Assembly (NCBI RefSeq): GCF_020627745.1
Contig: NZ_JAHDGE010000005.1
Location: 81,437 to 145,436, forward strand
Origin: Pseudooctadecabacter sp.
Lineage (GTDB): Bacteria > Pseudomonadota > Alphaproteobacteria > Rhodobacterales > Rhodobacteraceae
Direction: 5' to 3'
Length of the DNA: 64,000 nt
This document shows, in pieces, positions 16,770 through 24,807 of this stretch; within the stretch, counting starts at the first letter, position 1; each line of letters begins with the position of its first letter. Under the pieces are notes generated by a model that saw only the letters and a list, made by a program, of their open reading frames with translations, ran no database searches and was not told the DNA's origin. The translations under genes and the position numbers were made by a program.

Positions 16770-18001
16770 AGCAGCGACAGTTGTTCCGGTGGAGGCGCAA
16801 ACCGCGCGCGCAAATTCGCGCTGTCGGTCAGCCCGCCCGGCGTCCAGCCGACTGCCGTGATGAACGCCCGCGCCTTTTTCAATGACGCCCCCATCCGCGT
16901 CAGATCCTCGTACCGCAGCGTTCGGGTGCGGCGCGTGCCGATGATCCGCTGCACGGTCTTCACCCCGAACCCCGGCACACGCAACAGCATTTCGCGGCTG
17001 GCGGTATTCACATCCAGCGGGAACAGCCCGCGATGTTCCAGCGCCCACGCCAGTTTGGGATCAATCTCAAGATCAAGGTTCCCGTCTGCGGTAACACCTG
17101 TGATTTCGCCCAGTTCAAACCCGTAGAACCGCAGCAACCAGTCCGCCTGATACAACCGGTGTTCGCGTTGCAACGGGGGACGGATGAGCGGCAGTTTCGC
17201 TGACGCATCCGGAATGGGTGAAAAGGCCGAATAGTAGACCCGCTTCAGTTTGTAGCTGGAATAAAGCCGCGTTGACTGCCCCAGAACCGTTGCATCATTC
17301 GACCCGTCCGCGCCGATGATCATCTGCGTCGACTGACCCGCAGGGGCAAATTTCGGTGGACGTTTTCCCGTGTGCGTCTTGTCCTTGCCTGCCTGCTTGC
17401 GCGCACGGATACGGCCCATGACCTCCCTGATCTGACCGGGTTTCTTTTCGGGCGCATAGGCTGCGACCGCGTGGTCTGTGGGCAGCTCCACATTGATGGA
17501 CAGCCGGTCGGACAACCGCCCCGCCTCCTCAATCAGTTCGGGTGCGGCATCGGGAATTGTCTTAAGATGGATATACCCTTTGAACCCCTCCTCATGGCGC
17601 AATTTGCGCACGATGCGGACCATGTCCAACATCGTGTCATCGGGGCTGCGAATGATGCCGGAGGACAAAAATAACCCTTCGATATAGTTGCGCCGGTAAA
17701 ATTCGATGGTCAGCGACACGACTTCATCCACCGAAAAGCGTGCGCGATCCACGTTGGACGACACGCGGTTCACACAATAGCTGCAGTCGTAGATGCAAAA
17801 ATTCGTCATCAGGATTTTCAAAAGGCTGATACAACGCCCGTCCGGTGCATAGGCATGACAAATGCCCGATCCTTCGGTTGAGCCAAGCCCCTTACCATCC
17901 AGCGAATTGCGCTTCGATGTGCCTGACGACGCACAAGACGCATCATACTTCGCCGCATCGCTGAGGATGGCGAGCTTTTCCTGAACTGTACGTGTAACCA
18001 T
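16766..18001 (-). CDS. Putative DNA modification/repair radical SAM protein (TIGR03916)
   Basis: The 411-residue protein has the radical SAM cluster motif CIYDCSYC (CX3CX2C, residues about 69-76). The conserved AKYDASCASSG precedes it near 17-27, and a helix-hairpin-helix DNA-binding motif follows near 330-353 (REMLLRVPGFGVKTVQRIIG). This is the family that occurs next to DUF4130/UdgX proteins and is thought to act on DNA, though the reaction is unknown. A LexA-type box lies 2 bases upstream of the ATG at 18001 and leaves no room for a ribosome site, so translation may be leaderless or weak. UdgX/DUF4130 overlaps its stop by ATGA. Confidence 0.92.
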   Translation of the reverse strand: MVTRTVQEKLAILSDAAKYDASCASSGTSKRNSLDGKGLGSTEGSGICHAYAPDGRCISLLKILMTNFCIYDCSYCVNRVSSNVDRARFSVDEVVSLTIEFYRRNYIEGLFLSSGIIRSPDDTMLDMVRIVRKLRHEEGFKGYIHLKTIPDAAPELIEEAGRLSDRLSINVELPTDHAVAAYAPEKKPGQIREVMGRIRARKQAGKDKTHTGKRPPKFAPAGQSTQMIIGADGSNDATVLGQSTRLYSSYKLKRVYYSAFSPIPDASAKLPLIRPPLQREHRLYQADWLLRFYGFELGEITGVTADGNLDLEIDPKLAWALEHRGLFPLDVNTASREMLLRVPGFGVKTVQRIIGTRRTRTLRYEDLTRMGASLKKARAFITAVGWTPGGLTDSANLRARFAPPPEQLSLL

Positions 18002-18003
18002 AT

Positions 18004-18018
18004 GTTCACTATATGTTC
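18004..18018 (-). promoter_or_regulatory. LexA (SOS) box, GTTC-N7-GTTC
   Basis: GTTC at 18004-18007 and 18015-18018 are separated by exactly seven bases (ACTATAT), the direct repeat bound by LexA in alphaproteobacteria; on the minus strand it reads GAAC-N7-GAAC. It abuts the radical SAM start codon, so bound LexA would block transcription of the repair pair. Confidence 0.75.
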
Positions 18019-18083
18019 CACACCCTTCGGGCGCAATCGACATTCCGGACCGCAACCCTTGATATTTGTTGTTCCGGCAGGTG

Positions 18084-18108
18084 GGAACCTGATGCCCCCC
18101 GTGGGGTT
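18084..18108 (+). promoter_or_regulatory. EcfG-like promoter, GGAAC-N16-GGTT
   Basis: GGAAC (18084-18088) and GGTT (18105-18108) are spaced by 16 bases and end 32 bases before the disulfide reductase start at 18141. One mismatch in the -10. Confidence 0.55.
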
Positions 18109-18140
18109 GAGCGGCGTATCCTCCAGCACGGGGCGGCTTC

Positions 18141-19454
18141 ATGCAAACGACATCCTTCGACAGCATCGTGATCGGCGGCGGCTCCGGCGGGTTGGCGTTT
18201 GCACAAAAAGCGGCTGAGCTTGGCGCCAATGTCTTGTTGATCGAACACGAGGATCTGGGCGGCACCTGCGTCAACCGTGGCTGCGTCCCCAAAAAGATTT
18301 TGTGGTCTGCGGGGCAGCTTCATCGCGCAATGGTCGCGGCGGAGACAGTCGGGGTTTTTGGCGCCCCCGCCTTTGACATGGCCGTTCTGGCGCAAAGACG
18401 CGATGACCATATCGCAGGCCTGCGCACCGGATTCGAGAATAGCCTCGACGATGCAGGTGTGACCCTTGTGCGGGGGACAGCCCAGATCAGCGGCAGATCG
18501 GTCACGGTCGACGGATCGACATATACTGCGACCAATATTGTCATCGCCACGGGCGCGCGCCCGGCCATCATGGATATCGAAGGCGCGTCCCTTTTATCTG
18601 ATAGTCGCGATGTCTTGTCATGGACCACCCTGCCTGCGTCCATCGCGATTTCGGGCGGGGGCTATATCGGCTGTGAATTTGCCGCGATTTTTCGCGCTTT
18701 GGGGGTCCATGTCACGTTGATCCACGACGAAAAGACGATACTGGAGACGTTCCCCGCAGCTTTGGCCGATCACGTTCAAACCGGTCTTCAGAACGCAGGC
18801 ATCCACCTGTGCCTTGATGACAGCCTGTCCGCCGTTCACAAGGCTGAGGGGGGCCTGGACTATACAACGGCGGGTGGTCAGACAGGCACGGCCGAAGCGA
18901 TCGTCGCGGCCGTCGGTCGGACCCCGAACGTCGATAACCTTGGCGAAATTTCCGAAGCGCTCGTTCTTGCGTCCAGCGGCGCGATTGCGGTGAATGACAT
19001 GCTCGCGACCAATGTGCCGGGCGTCTACGCCTTGGGCGACGCCGCTGACCGGATGCCGTTGACACCCGTTGCGACGGCGGACGGGACCGCTTTGGCGCAT
19101 ATGCTGCACGGCGACGGGGCCACGCTGACTGATCTTGATCACATGGCAACGACAACCTTTGTCTACCCGCCTGCGGCCTTTGTGGGGCAGGTGGATGAGG
19201 AAGCCGCGCGGTCCGGCACATTCCGGCCCCTGTCCGATGATATTCTGACGCGCGCCGACGGTCGCGATCCGCAGATGTTCCGTATTGGTCTGGACAAGGA
19301 CGGCACACTGACCGGCGCGCAGATTGTGGCTGCCCATGCCGAAGACCTCATCGCGCTTCTGGCGGCCTTGCGCCGCGCTGGTGGCACCGCGACCGATCTG
19401 GACAGGATCATTCCCGTCCATCCTTCCTTTGCCGAAGAATTCACCGGCAGCTGA
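18141..19454 (+). CDS. Glutathione-reductase-like FAD/NAD(P)H disulfide oxidoreductase
   Basis: The 437-residue enzyme has the FAD-binding GGGSGG loop at 12-17, the redox-active disulfide GGTCVNRGCVPKK near 39-51 and a second dinucleotide fold (SGGGYIGCEFAAI near 170-182). The FAD-contact GDAAD lies near 299, and the C-terminal HPSFAEE supplies the catalytic His-Glu. This is the glutathione-disulfide reductase branch; dihydrolipoyl or mercuric reductase is less likely, as no lipoyl or extra cysteine motifs occur. It should keep glutathione reduced using NAD(P)H. It begins 32 bases after an EcfG-like element and is followed by an SDR and a hydrolase in one unit. Confidence 0.83.
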   Translation: MQTTSFDSIVIGGGSGGLAFAQKAAELGANVLLIEHEDLGGTCVNRGCVPKKILWSAGQLHRAMVAAETVGVFGAPAFDMAVLAQRRDDHIAGLRTGFENSLDDAGVTLVRGTAQISGRSVTVDGSTYTATNIVIATGARPAIMDIEGASLLSDSRDVLSWTTLPASIAISGGGYIGCEFAAIFRALGVHVTLIHDEKTILETFPAALADHVQTGLQNAGIHLCLDDSLSAVHKAEGGLDYTTAGGQTGTAEAIVAAVGRTPNVDNLGEISEALVLASSGAIAVNDMLATNVPGVYALGDAADRMPLTPVATADGTALAHMLHGDGATLTDLDHMATTTFVYPPAAFVGQVDEEAARSGTFRPLSDDILTRADGRDPQMFRIGLDKDGTLTGAQIVAAHAEDLIALLAALRRAGGTATDLDRIIPVHPSFAEEFTGS

Positions 19455-19481
19455 CGAAAACCCGACCTGAAAGGACACCCT

Positions 19482-20264
19482 ATGGACCTCAAGATCAGCG
19501 GCAAATCCGCTCTTATCACCGGCGGCTCCGGCGGCTTTGGCATTGAAACCGCCAAGGTCCTGCTGGAAGAAGGCGTCAAGATCACCCTGACGGACGTGGA
19601 TGAGGACGATCTGGCCAAGGCGGCCAAAGATCTCGGCGTTGCATCGCACGTGGGGGATTTGTCCACCAAGGACGGCGTCGACAAACTGATTGACGCCGTT
19701 GGGACGGATTTTGATATCTGGGTCCATGCCGCCGGTGTCACGGGGGCTAAGGGGGATCCCTTGGAAATGTCGGAAGACGACTGGGATCATGCCCTCAACA
19801 TCGACTTTCTATCCGGTGTGCGCATGGCGCGGCATCTGTGTCCCGCGATGATAGACCGTGGATGGGGGCGTGTGGTTTTTGTAGCATCCGAGAACGTGGC
19901 CCAGCCCTACCCGGATGAAACTGTCTACAATGCTGCCAAATCCGCCCTTCTGAGTTTTGCAAAGTCTGTCGCCATGCAGCATTCCGACAAGGGCTTGTTG
20001 GTCAATGCCATCGCCCCCGCCTTTATCGAAAGCCCGATGACCGATGGCATGATGGAAAAACGCGCCGAGGAAATGGGCTGTTCTTTCGATGAAGCGATCG
20101 AAAGCTTCCTGAAGGAGGAACGGCCCTATCTTGTCCTCGGCCGTCGCGGCAAGGTCGAGGAGGTCGCACCGGTGATCGCCATGTTGTGCTCCGAACGCGC
20201 ATCCTTTGTCACCGGCGCCAACTGGCGCGTGGACGGGGGCGCTGTCGGGTCGATCAACATCTGA
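19482..20264 (+). CDS. Short-chain dehydrogenase/reductase
   Basis: The 260-residue protein has the Rossmann motif TGGSGGFGIE at 13-22, HAAG for the NAG position, a catalytic YNAAK near 148-152 with serine about a dozen residues before, and a C-terminal GANWRVDGGAVG. It is a classical SDR oxidoreductase of unknown substrate. The acidic residue after the second strand (TDVDEDD) favours NAD over NADP. A GAAAGGA ribosome site precedes the ATG. It lies 27 bases after the disulfide reductase, and its TGA shares one base with the next start, so the three genes are co-transcribed. Confidence 0.87.
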   Translation: MDLKISGKSALITGGSGGFGIETAKVLLEEGVKITLTDVDEDDLAKAAKDLGVASHVGDLSTKDGVDKLIDAVGTDFDIWVHAAGVTGAKGDPLEMSEDDWDHALNIDFLSGVRMARHLCPAMIDRGWGRVVFVASENVAQPYPDETVYNAAKSALLSFAKSVAMQHSDKGLLVNAIAPAFIESPMTDGMMEKRAEEMGCSFDEAIESFLKEERPYLVLGRRGKVEEVAPVIAMLCSERASFVTGANWRVDGGAVGSINI

Positions 20265-21085
20265 TGCGCACCCGTGCCGACGTCGAGGCCCATATCAGGG
20301 CCACCCCGATCAAGGGATCGCCTGCGGAACGGCGTGCGGCCTTCAGGGCTTTGGCAGGCTACGGTCCGCACGGCGACGCATTGGTACTGGGCGGTGTCCC
20401 TGCGCGCGCCTTCGGCGCAGGGCCGCCGGTTTTGTGGTTGCACGGGGGTGGGTATATGTTCGGGGACAGTACCAGTCATGCAGCCTGTGCAGCCGATCTG
20501 GCCCATATGTCCGGCCACCGCGTAATCGTGCCGGACTACCGCTGCGCACCCGAACATGTCTGGCCCGCCCCCCGTGATGACGCCCTTGCCGTGCTGGAAG
20601 AGGTCGGGATGGACACCCCGTTGGTGGGCGACAGTGCAGGCGGCCATCTGGCACTTGTTCTGGCGACCCAGACACGGGCAACACCGCGTTCGGTGGCGCT
20701 CATTTCGCCAAACACGGACCGCACCGGGCTCAGCACAACACGAGGTCCCAACAGCGCCACAGACCTTATGAACGACGACAAGACCGACCGGATTCTGGCG
20801 AAAATCGCCTTTGGCACCCGGCCCCTCAAGGATCCGCAGGTGTCGCCTCTGTTCGGCGATCTGTCCCGTCTGCCCCCGACCTATCTGACCGCGTCGGATG
20901 CCGAGGTGCTTGCCGGTGACAGCACATTGTTGCACGACGCGGCCCGCGCACAAGGGGCCGATATCACCCTCGCATGGGTGACTGGCCTGTTTCATATGTG
21001 GACATTGTGGCCCGCTGCCCTGCCGGAGGCCCGCCACACCCTGTCCCGGATCGCTGAGCACATCAAAAAACACCGCCCCAAATAG
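20264..21085 (+). CDS. HSL-family alpha/beta hydrolase (esterase)
   Basis: The 273-residue protein has HGGGYMFGD near 58-66 (oxyanion hole), the nucleophile motif GDSAGGHL near 124-131, and a late LFHMWTL segment with the histidine. This is the hormone-sensitive-lipase / carboxylesterase family. ATG at 20264 overlaps the upstream TGA by one base and fits the family start; the longer frame is spurious. It is the third gene of the disulfide reductase-SDR unit, so an oxidised or esterified stress metabolite might be its substrate, but that is a guess. Confidence 0.85.
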   Translation: MRTRADVEAHIRATPIKGSPAERRAAFRALAGYGPHGDALVLGGVPARAFGAGPPVLWLHGGGYMFGDSTSHAACAADLAHMSGHRVIVPDYRCAPEHVWPAPRDDALAVLEEVGMDTPLVGDSAGGHLALVLATQTRATPRSVALISPNTDRTGLSTTRGPNSATDLMNDDKTDRILAKIAFGTRPLKDPQVSPLFGDLSRLPPTYLTASDAEVLAGDSTLLHDAARAQGADITLAWVTGLFHMWTLWPAALPEARHTLSRIAEHIKKHRPK

Positions 21086-21097
21086 GGGCGGTGCGCT
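21071..21097 (+). terminator. Stem-loop terminator at the end of the hydrolase gene
   Basis: CACCGCCCC (21071-21079) pairs perfectly with GGGGCGGTG (21085-21093), and the stop codon lies in the loop. The following CGCTTT is a weak T-tract, so termination strength is uncertain. Confidence 0.5.
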
Positions 21098-21119
21098 TTA
21101 CGTGAAACTGGCGGTCGGA

Positions 21120-21875
21120 TCAGACCGCGGGCTTGCCCATAGCGGCATGCAGGCGCGAAACCTCCGCCTGATCCAGCCCAAGATGTTCGGCCAGTTTGCT
21201 CAAAAATGTTTTCTCTGCGGGTTTGTCAGGCTCACCTACCAGCAGAGCTGCGGAATAGACTTCCTTCCGCGCATGTGCGGGTGTGTCCGCAGCCACCTGA
21301 CGGGCATCGACAGGTTCGCGCATCGACTGGCGCAGCACCTCACGCTCCTCGTCGGTCGCATCCTCAAGAATTTCCAGCAGGGCGTCGTACTCGTCGTCCT
21401 CGATACCGCCATCTGCACGCGCCATATGGACCATGGCCCGCAAAACGGATTTCGCATCTTCGTCGTTGCGCACGTTCTCGTCGGCAAGATGGTCTTCCAT
21501 CGCATGACGATCCTGCGACGGTTGCAACTGGCCATTGATCGCGCCGGCAAGCGCCCCGAACAGACCGCCCAACGACTGGTTGCGCGGGGCCATCTGACCG
21601 GTCGTGCCGGCCTCGGTGGCATTTGTCGCACCACTGTATCCAAGAGAATCCAGAAGGTTGCCCAAACCGCCTGTGTCCGACGTCATGGTGCCACCAACGC
21701 GCCCGTGACCGTTGGTTGTGCCCACGCCACGCAAGGCCGCGCCCGCCCCGGCGGAGGATTTGCCGGACAGCATCTGTTTGACGCCGTCAAGTCCCCCAAC
21801 AGAATGGAAAGCCTCCATTCCCTTTTTAGCAGCAAAGGCCAGGGCGAGCTTTGTAATCATTCGTTTCAACGGCAT
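21120..21875 (-). CDS. DUF533 (YebE / TerB-like) protein
   Basis: The 251-residue protein has an N-terminal helix of moderate hydrophobicity, a glycine-rich linker (about 35-95) and a C-terminal TerB-like helical domain (VLRAMVHMARADGGIEDDEYDALLEILED..., about 140-248) typical of DUF533. It may sit at the inner membrane; function is unknown. GAAGGAGA precedes the ATG. An exact EcfG promoter ends 38 bases upstream, which makes it one of the best-supported stress-regulon members here. It is divergent from the STAS-like gene. Confidence 0.85.
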   Translation of the reverse strand: MPLKRMITKLALAFAAKKGMEAFHSVGGLDGVKQMLSGKSSAGAGAALRGVGTTNGHGRVGGTMTSDTGGLGNLLDSLGYSGATNATEAGTTGQMAPRNQSLGGLFGALAGAINGQLQPSQDRHAMEDHLADENVRNDEDAKSVLRAMVHMARADGGIEDDEYDALLEILEDATDEEREVLRQSMREPVDARQVAADTPAHARKEVYSAALLVGEPDKPAEKTFLSKLAEHLGLDQAEVSRLHAAMGKPAV

Positions 21876-21913
21876 GTCAGGTCTCCTTCAGGGTTGTGTC
21901 TATCTGGCTGACA

Positions 21914-21939
21914 AACGCGGACGCTGTGACGGATGTTCC
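21914..21939 (-). promoter_or_regulatory. EcfG promoter, exact GGAAC-N17-CGTT
   Basis: Minus-strand GGAAC (21939-21935) and CGTT (21917-21914) with a 17-base spacer match the EcfG consensus exactly, upstream of the DUF533 gene. Confidence 0.75.
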
Positions 21940-21978
21940 ACCGTCCGAAGCCAAACTGTGCCCCGCTTCGGTGCGCGC

Positions 21979-22004
21979 GGAACTTCGCCACCCCTAGATG
22001 GGTT
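21979..22004 (+). promoter_or_regulatory. EcfG-like promoter, GGAAC-N17-GGTT
   Basis: GGAAC (21979-21983) and GGTT (22001-22004), 17 bases apart, end 30 bases before the STAS/SpoIIAA-like start. It is divergent from the exact site for DUF533 only 40 bases away. Confidence 0.6.
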
Positions 22005-22034
22005 TCGCAGTCAGTCATTATGAAAGGACACCCC

Positions 22035-22436
22035 ATGACATCCTTTAGCCACGGACCCATCAGCCAGCTGCAAACCACTTCACCGCGCCTTTATGCCTTT
22101 GTCGTCTCGGGCCACATTGACGATGATGCGTCCGAAGCGCTGGCAAAATACATGAACGGTGTCTTCGACGAACACAGCGAGAAAGTTGACATGCTGCTTG
22201 ATCTGTCCGGCTTTTCGGGCAGCGACTGGGATAGTATTCTTGACGTTGACGTGATCGCGTCGCGCCTGCGCGCGCTGACCAATGTGGACAAATACGCGGT
22301 CGTCGGCGCGCCGGATAGCGCCGCCCGTATGATCGCACTGATGGACAAAATTATCCCCGTGAAGGCCCGCGCCTTCGACAAGACTGAAATGGAGGCCGCA
22401 TGGGCTTGGCTGGGGGAAAAGCGCCCTTCGACCTAG
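22035..22436 (+). CDS. STAS/SEC14 domain protein (SpoIIAA-like)
   Basis: The 133-residue protein matches the SpoIIAA-like (STAS/SEC14, PF11964) family: AFVVSGHIDDDASEALAKYM, VDMLLDLSGFSGSDWDSI, and KYAVVGAPDSAARMIALMDKII. Members may act in signalling or lipid binding, but none is well characterised. A GAAAGGA site precedes ATG 22035, which is preferred over the upstream start of the open frame. An EcfG-like element lies 30 bases upstream. The convergent otsA gene ends 41 bases after its stop. Confidence 0.82.
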   Translation: MTSFSHGPISQLQTTSPRLYAFVVSGHIDDDASEALAKYMNGVFDEHSEKVDMLLDLSGFSGSDWDSILDVDVIASRLRALTNVDKYAVVGAPDSAARMIALMDKIIPVKARAFDKTEMEAAWAWLGEKRPST

Positions 22437-22477
22437 ATCAGCACCGCCGCAACGGCGTCGGCCGGACAGTGCGCACC

Positions 22478-23857
22478 TTAAGCGGTCATGCGCACATCGG
22501 GCACCATCTGCGACCGACGCAGGTTTTCCAGATAGGTGCGGGTCCACCAATGGATGTCCTGCGATTCGATCCCTGCAAGGAGAGTTGCGTGGCGGGCCCG
22601 ACGCTCTTCCAGTGGCAGGGTCAGCGCCGTACGAATTGCGCCACCGATCTGGCTGGGATCATAAGGATTGACCAGCAGGGCTGCATCCATCTGCTCGGCG
22701 GCACCGGCCAGCTTGGACAGCACCAGAACGCCGGGATCCTCGGGATCCTGTGCGGCCACAAACTCCTTCGCGACTAGGTTCATCCCGTCAATCAGCGGTG
22801 TCACCAGACCGACGGACGCCAGTCGCATCGTGCGGGCTACGCTGGCGCGCACCATGGGTTGCGAAATATACCGGATCGGCATCCAGTCCGGCGTGCCATG
22901 GGCGCCGTTTATGGCACCTGCTTTTTGTTCCAGCGTGGCACGAATGTCCTGATAGGCTGCAACTTCGCCACGGCTGATCGGGGCGACCTGCAAAAAGGTG
23001 GCGGATGGCGTATCCGCATCGCGGTGTTCAAGATAATGTTCAAACCCATCGAACCGCTGCGGCAGCCCTTTTGAATAGTCGAGGCGGTCAACCCCGAAAA
23101 CCAGCTTTTCATCCTGCCCCAAGTGCACGGGGGCGTCGGTCGACATGTCGATATCATCGCGAAAACTGTTTACATCAATACCGATCGGAAAGGCCCGCAA
23201 ATTGACCACGCGGTCCCCGACCCGCAGTTGTCCGGTGCGCAAAATCTCGGTTTCGGGGTGGTCGCGCACCGCCTGTAGCAACTGGGCCACGTCCCGTTCC
23301 GATTGCAGCCCTACCAGGTCATATGCACCAATCCAGTCGATCAGGTCGGACGCGTGCGACAACGCCAAAAGATCATGCCCCGCCGGAAACGGAATATGCA
23401 GGAAAAACCCGATGCGGTTGGTGATGCCGCGCTTGCGCAATTCGCGGGCCAGCGGGAAGAAATGATAGTCATGAATCCAGATCAGATCATCCTGTTGTAG
23501 AACATCTTTCATCTGATCAGCCAAACGCGCATTCACGTCGAGATAGCCGTTGAAATGATCTTCGCGCAAATCCATGAGATCGGTCCGGCCATGGCACAAG
23601 GGCCAAAGGACGGAGTTCGAATAGCCCAGATAGAACCTGTCGTGGTCGATCTGGCTCAGGTCGAACAAATAGCGGTCATACCCCTGCGCCGGTGCGTGGT
23701 GTAGTTTATCGGCGGGCGATGCGACCGTTTCCGCCGCACTGCCGATCCACACGCCGCCATTGGCCGTCAGACAATCATGCAGCGCAAAGACAAGCCCACC
23801 TGCCGGAGGACGATCACCGGCAACACGGTTCGATACGACGACCAGACGTTCACTCAT
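22478..23857 (-). CDS. otsA: Alpha,alpha-trehalose-phosphate synthase (UDP-forming)
   Basis: The 459-residue GT20 enzyme has the N-terminal SNRVAG and AGGLVFALHD, WIHDYHFFPLARELR (acceptor pocket), FFLHIPFP, GVDRLDYSKGLPQRF near 250-264 (donor-site Arg/Lys) and DGMNLVAKEFVAAQ near 350. It makes trehalose 6-phosphate from UDP-glucose and glucose 6-phosphate in the cytoplasm. Its start overlaps the otsB stop by ATGA, so the order is otsB-otsA. Trehalose is a classic target of the alphaproteobacterial stress sigma factor and the promoter upstream of otsB fits that. Confidence 0.95.
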   Translation of the reverse strand: MSERLVVVSNRVAGDRPPAGGLVFALHDCLTANGGVWIGSAAETVASPADKLHHAPAQGYDRYLFDLSQIDHDRFYLGYSNSVLWPLCHGRTDLMDLREDHFNGYLDVNARLADQMKDVLQQDDLIWIHDYHFFPLARELRKRGITNRIGFFLHIPFPAGHDLLALSHASDLIDWIGAYDLVGLQSERDVAQLLQAVRDHPETEILRTGQLRVGDRVVNLRAFPIGIDVNSFRDDIDMSTDAPVHLGQDEKLVFGVDRLDYSKGLPQRFDGFEHYLEHRDADTPSATFLQVAPISRGEVAAYQDIRATLEQKAGAINGAHGTPDWMPIRYISQPMVRASVARTMRLASVGLVTPLIDGMNLVAKEFVAAQDPEDPGVLVLSKLAGAAEQMDAALLVNPYDPSQIGGAIRTALTLPLEERRARHATLLAGIESQDIHWWTRTYLENLRRSQMVPDVRMTA

Positions 23858-24636
23858 GAGACTATTCCAAAATATGTGCTGAGGGTCCGGCGCAGCGCCG
23901 ACGGGCTGTCGATACGCCAGCGTGCGACCGTCGGTCCCTCGCCAACCTTGATGCCGAAACCGCCCATCTGCGCGGCTGCTGTCATCCCGGCCTCGTCGGT
24001 TACGTCATCACCGATCATCACCGGCACCGCATCCTCCCAGCCAAAACGGGCCATGGCGTCGCGCACGGCAGCCCCTTTATCAACACCGGTTGGCTTTACC
24101 TCAAAGGCCATCTTGGCGTCCTGAAGGCTGATACCTGCCTCGTCCTCGGTCAGTTGATGCAACATATCATGGACAGGCGCCTCCAATTCGGGCGCTTGAC
24201 GGTAATGCAGCGCGAACCCAAGCGGCTTGTCCTCGAACAGCACATCCGGGTGATCCTTTGCAAACGCCTGACCGGACCGGCGCATCTGCGTCATCTCATC
24301 AGGCACTTCGACGCGGGGCACCACGGCATTCCCTGTCCAGACTTCCGCGCCATGACTGCCGTAAATCGGCACATCGCAAGACGGCATATGACGTCTCAGG
24401 TCGTCCACGGACCGGCCGGACACCAGCACCAATCGCCCATCCAACGCCTTGGACAAAGCCGCGACAAAGCCTTCAACTCCGGTGACGTCGATGGCATCGG
24501 GCTGAGGGGCGAGATCAACCAGCGTGCCGTCAAAATCCAGAAAAACGGCCAGTGGCCCAACGCTGTCTGAACCCGCGTTTCCAGCAGGCTCAGGCTGCAA
24601 CTTCGTTACACCGGTCAGGTCATGAAACATCGCCAT
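23854..24636 (-). CDS. otsB: Trehalose-6-phosphate phosphatase
   Basis: The 260-residue HAD enzyme carries the catalytic LDFDGTLVD near 30-38, VLVSGRSVDDLR, GSHGAE and the late motif GDDVTDEAGM near 210. It removes phosphate from trehalose 6-phosphate. I chose ATG 24636 (GGAAGG just upstream); ATG at 24630 is also possible and the longer frame to 24789 runs into the promoter region. It forms an operon with otsA. Confidence 0.93.
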   Translation of the reverse strand: MAMFHDLTGVTKLQPEPAGNAGSDSVGPLAVFLDFDGTLVDLAPQPDAIDVTGVEGFVAALSKALDGRLVLVSGRSVDDLRRHMPSCDVPIYGSHGAEVWTGNAVVPRVEVPDEMTQMRRSGQAFAKDHPDVLFEDKPLGFALHYRQAPELEAPVHDMLHQLTEDEAGISLQDAKMAFEVKPTGVDKGAAVRDAMARFGWEDAVPVMIGDDVTDEAGMTAAAQMGGFGIKVGEGPTVARWRIDSPSALRRTLSTYFGIVS

Positions 24637-24669
24637 CGGCCTTCCGCGCCACAGATCATTCACGCAATC

Positions 24670-24695
24670 AACGCCCCGTCTGACGCATCGGTTGC
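24670..24695 (-). promoter_or_regulatory. EcfG-like promoter of otsBA, GCAAC-N17-CGTT
   Basis: Minus-strand GCAAC (24695-24691) and CGTT (24673-24670) are 17 bases apart and end 33 bases before the otsB start. The -10 is exact and the -35 has one mismatch. Confidence 0.5.
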
Positions 24696-24729
24696 ACCCG
24701 GTCGGGCCAAAATTCACACGGCCATCGTC

Positions 24730-24755
24730 GGAACCAAGCCCGCTGCCATCGTGTT
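24730..24755 (+). promoter_or_regulatory. EcfG-like promoter, GGAAC-N17-TGTT
   Basis: GGAAC (24730-24734) and TGTT (24752-24755), 17 bases apart, end 52 bases before the SDR gene. It is divergent from the otsBA element. Confidence 0.5.
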
Positions 24756-24807
24756 GATGCAGCAACCGTGCGGCGACACGCCGCCCCATTCACGACAGGA
24801 GACCACG

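Noticed and set aside
21090-21106. ParB site-like sequence (TTTACGTGAAAC)
   Set aside because: Only about 12 of 16 bases match TGTTTCACGTGAAACA and one half is poor; no convincing parS was found near parAB within the window.
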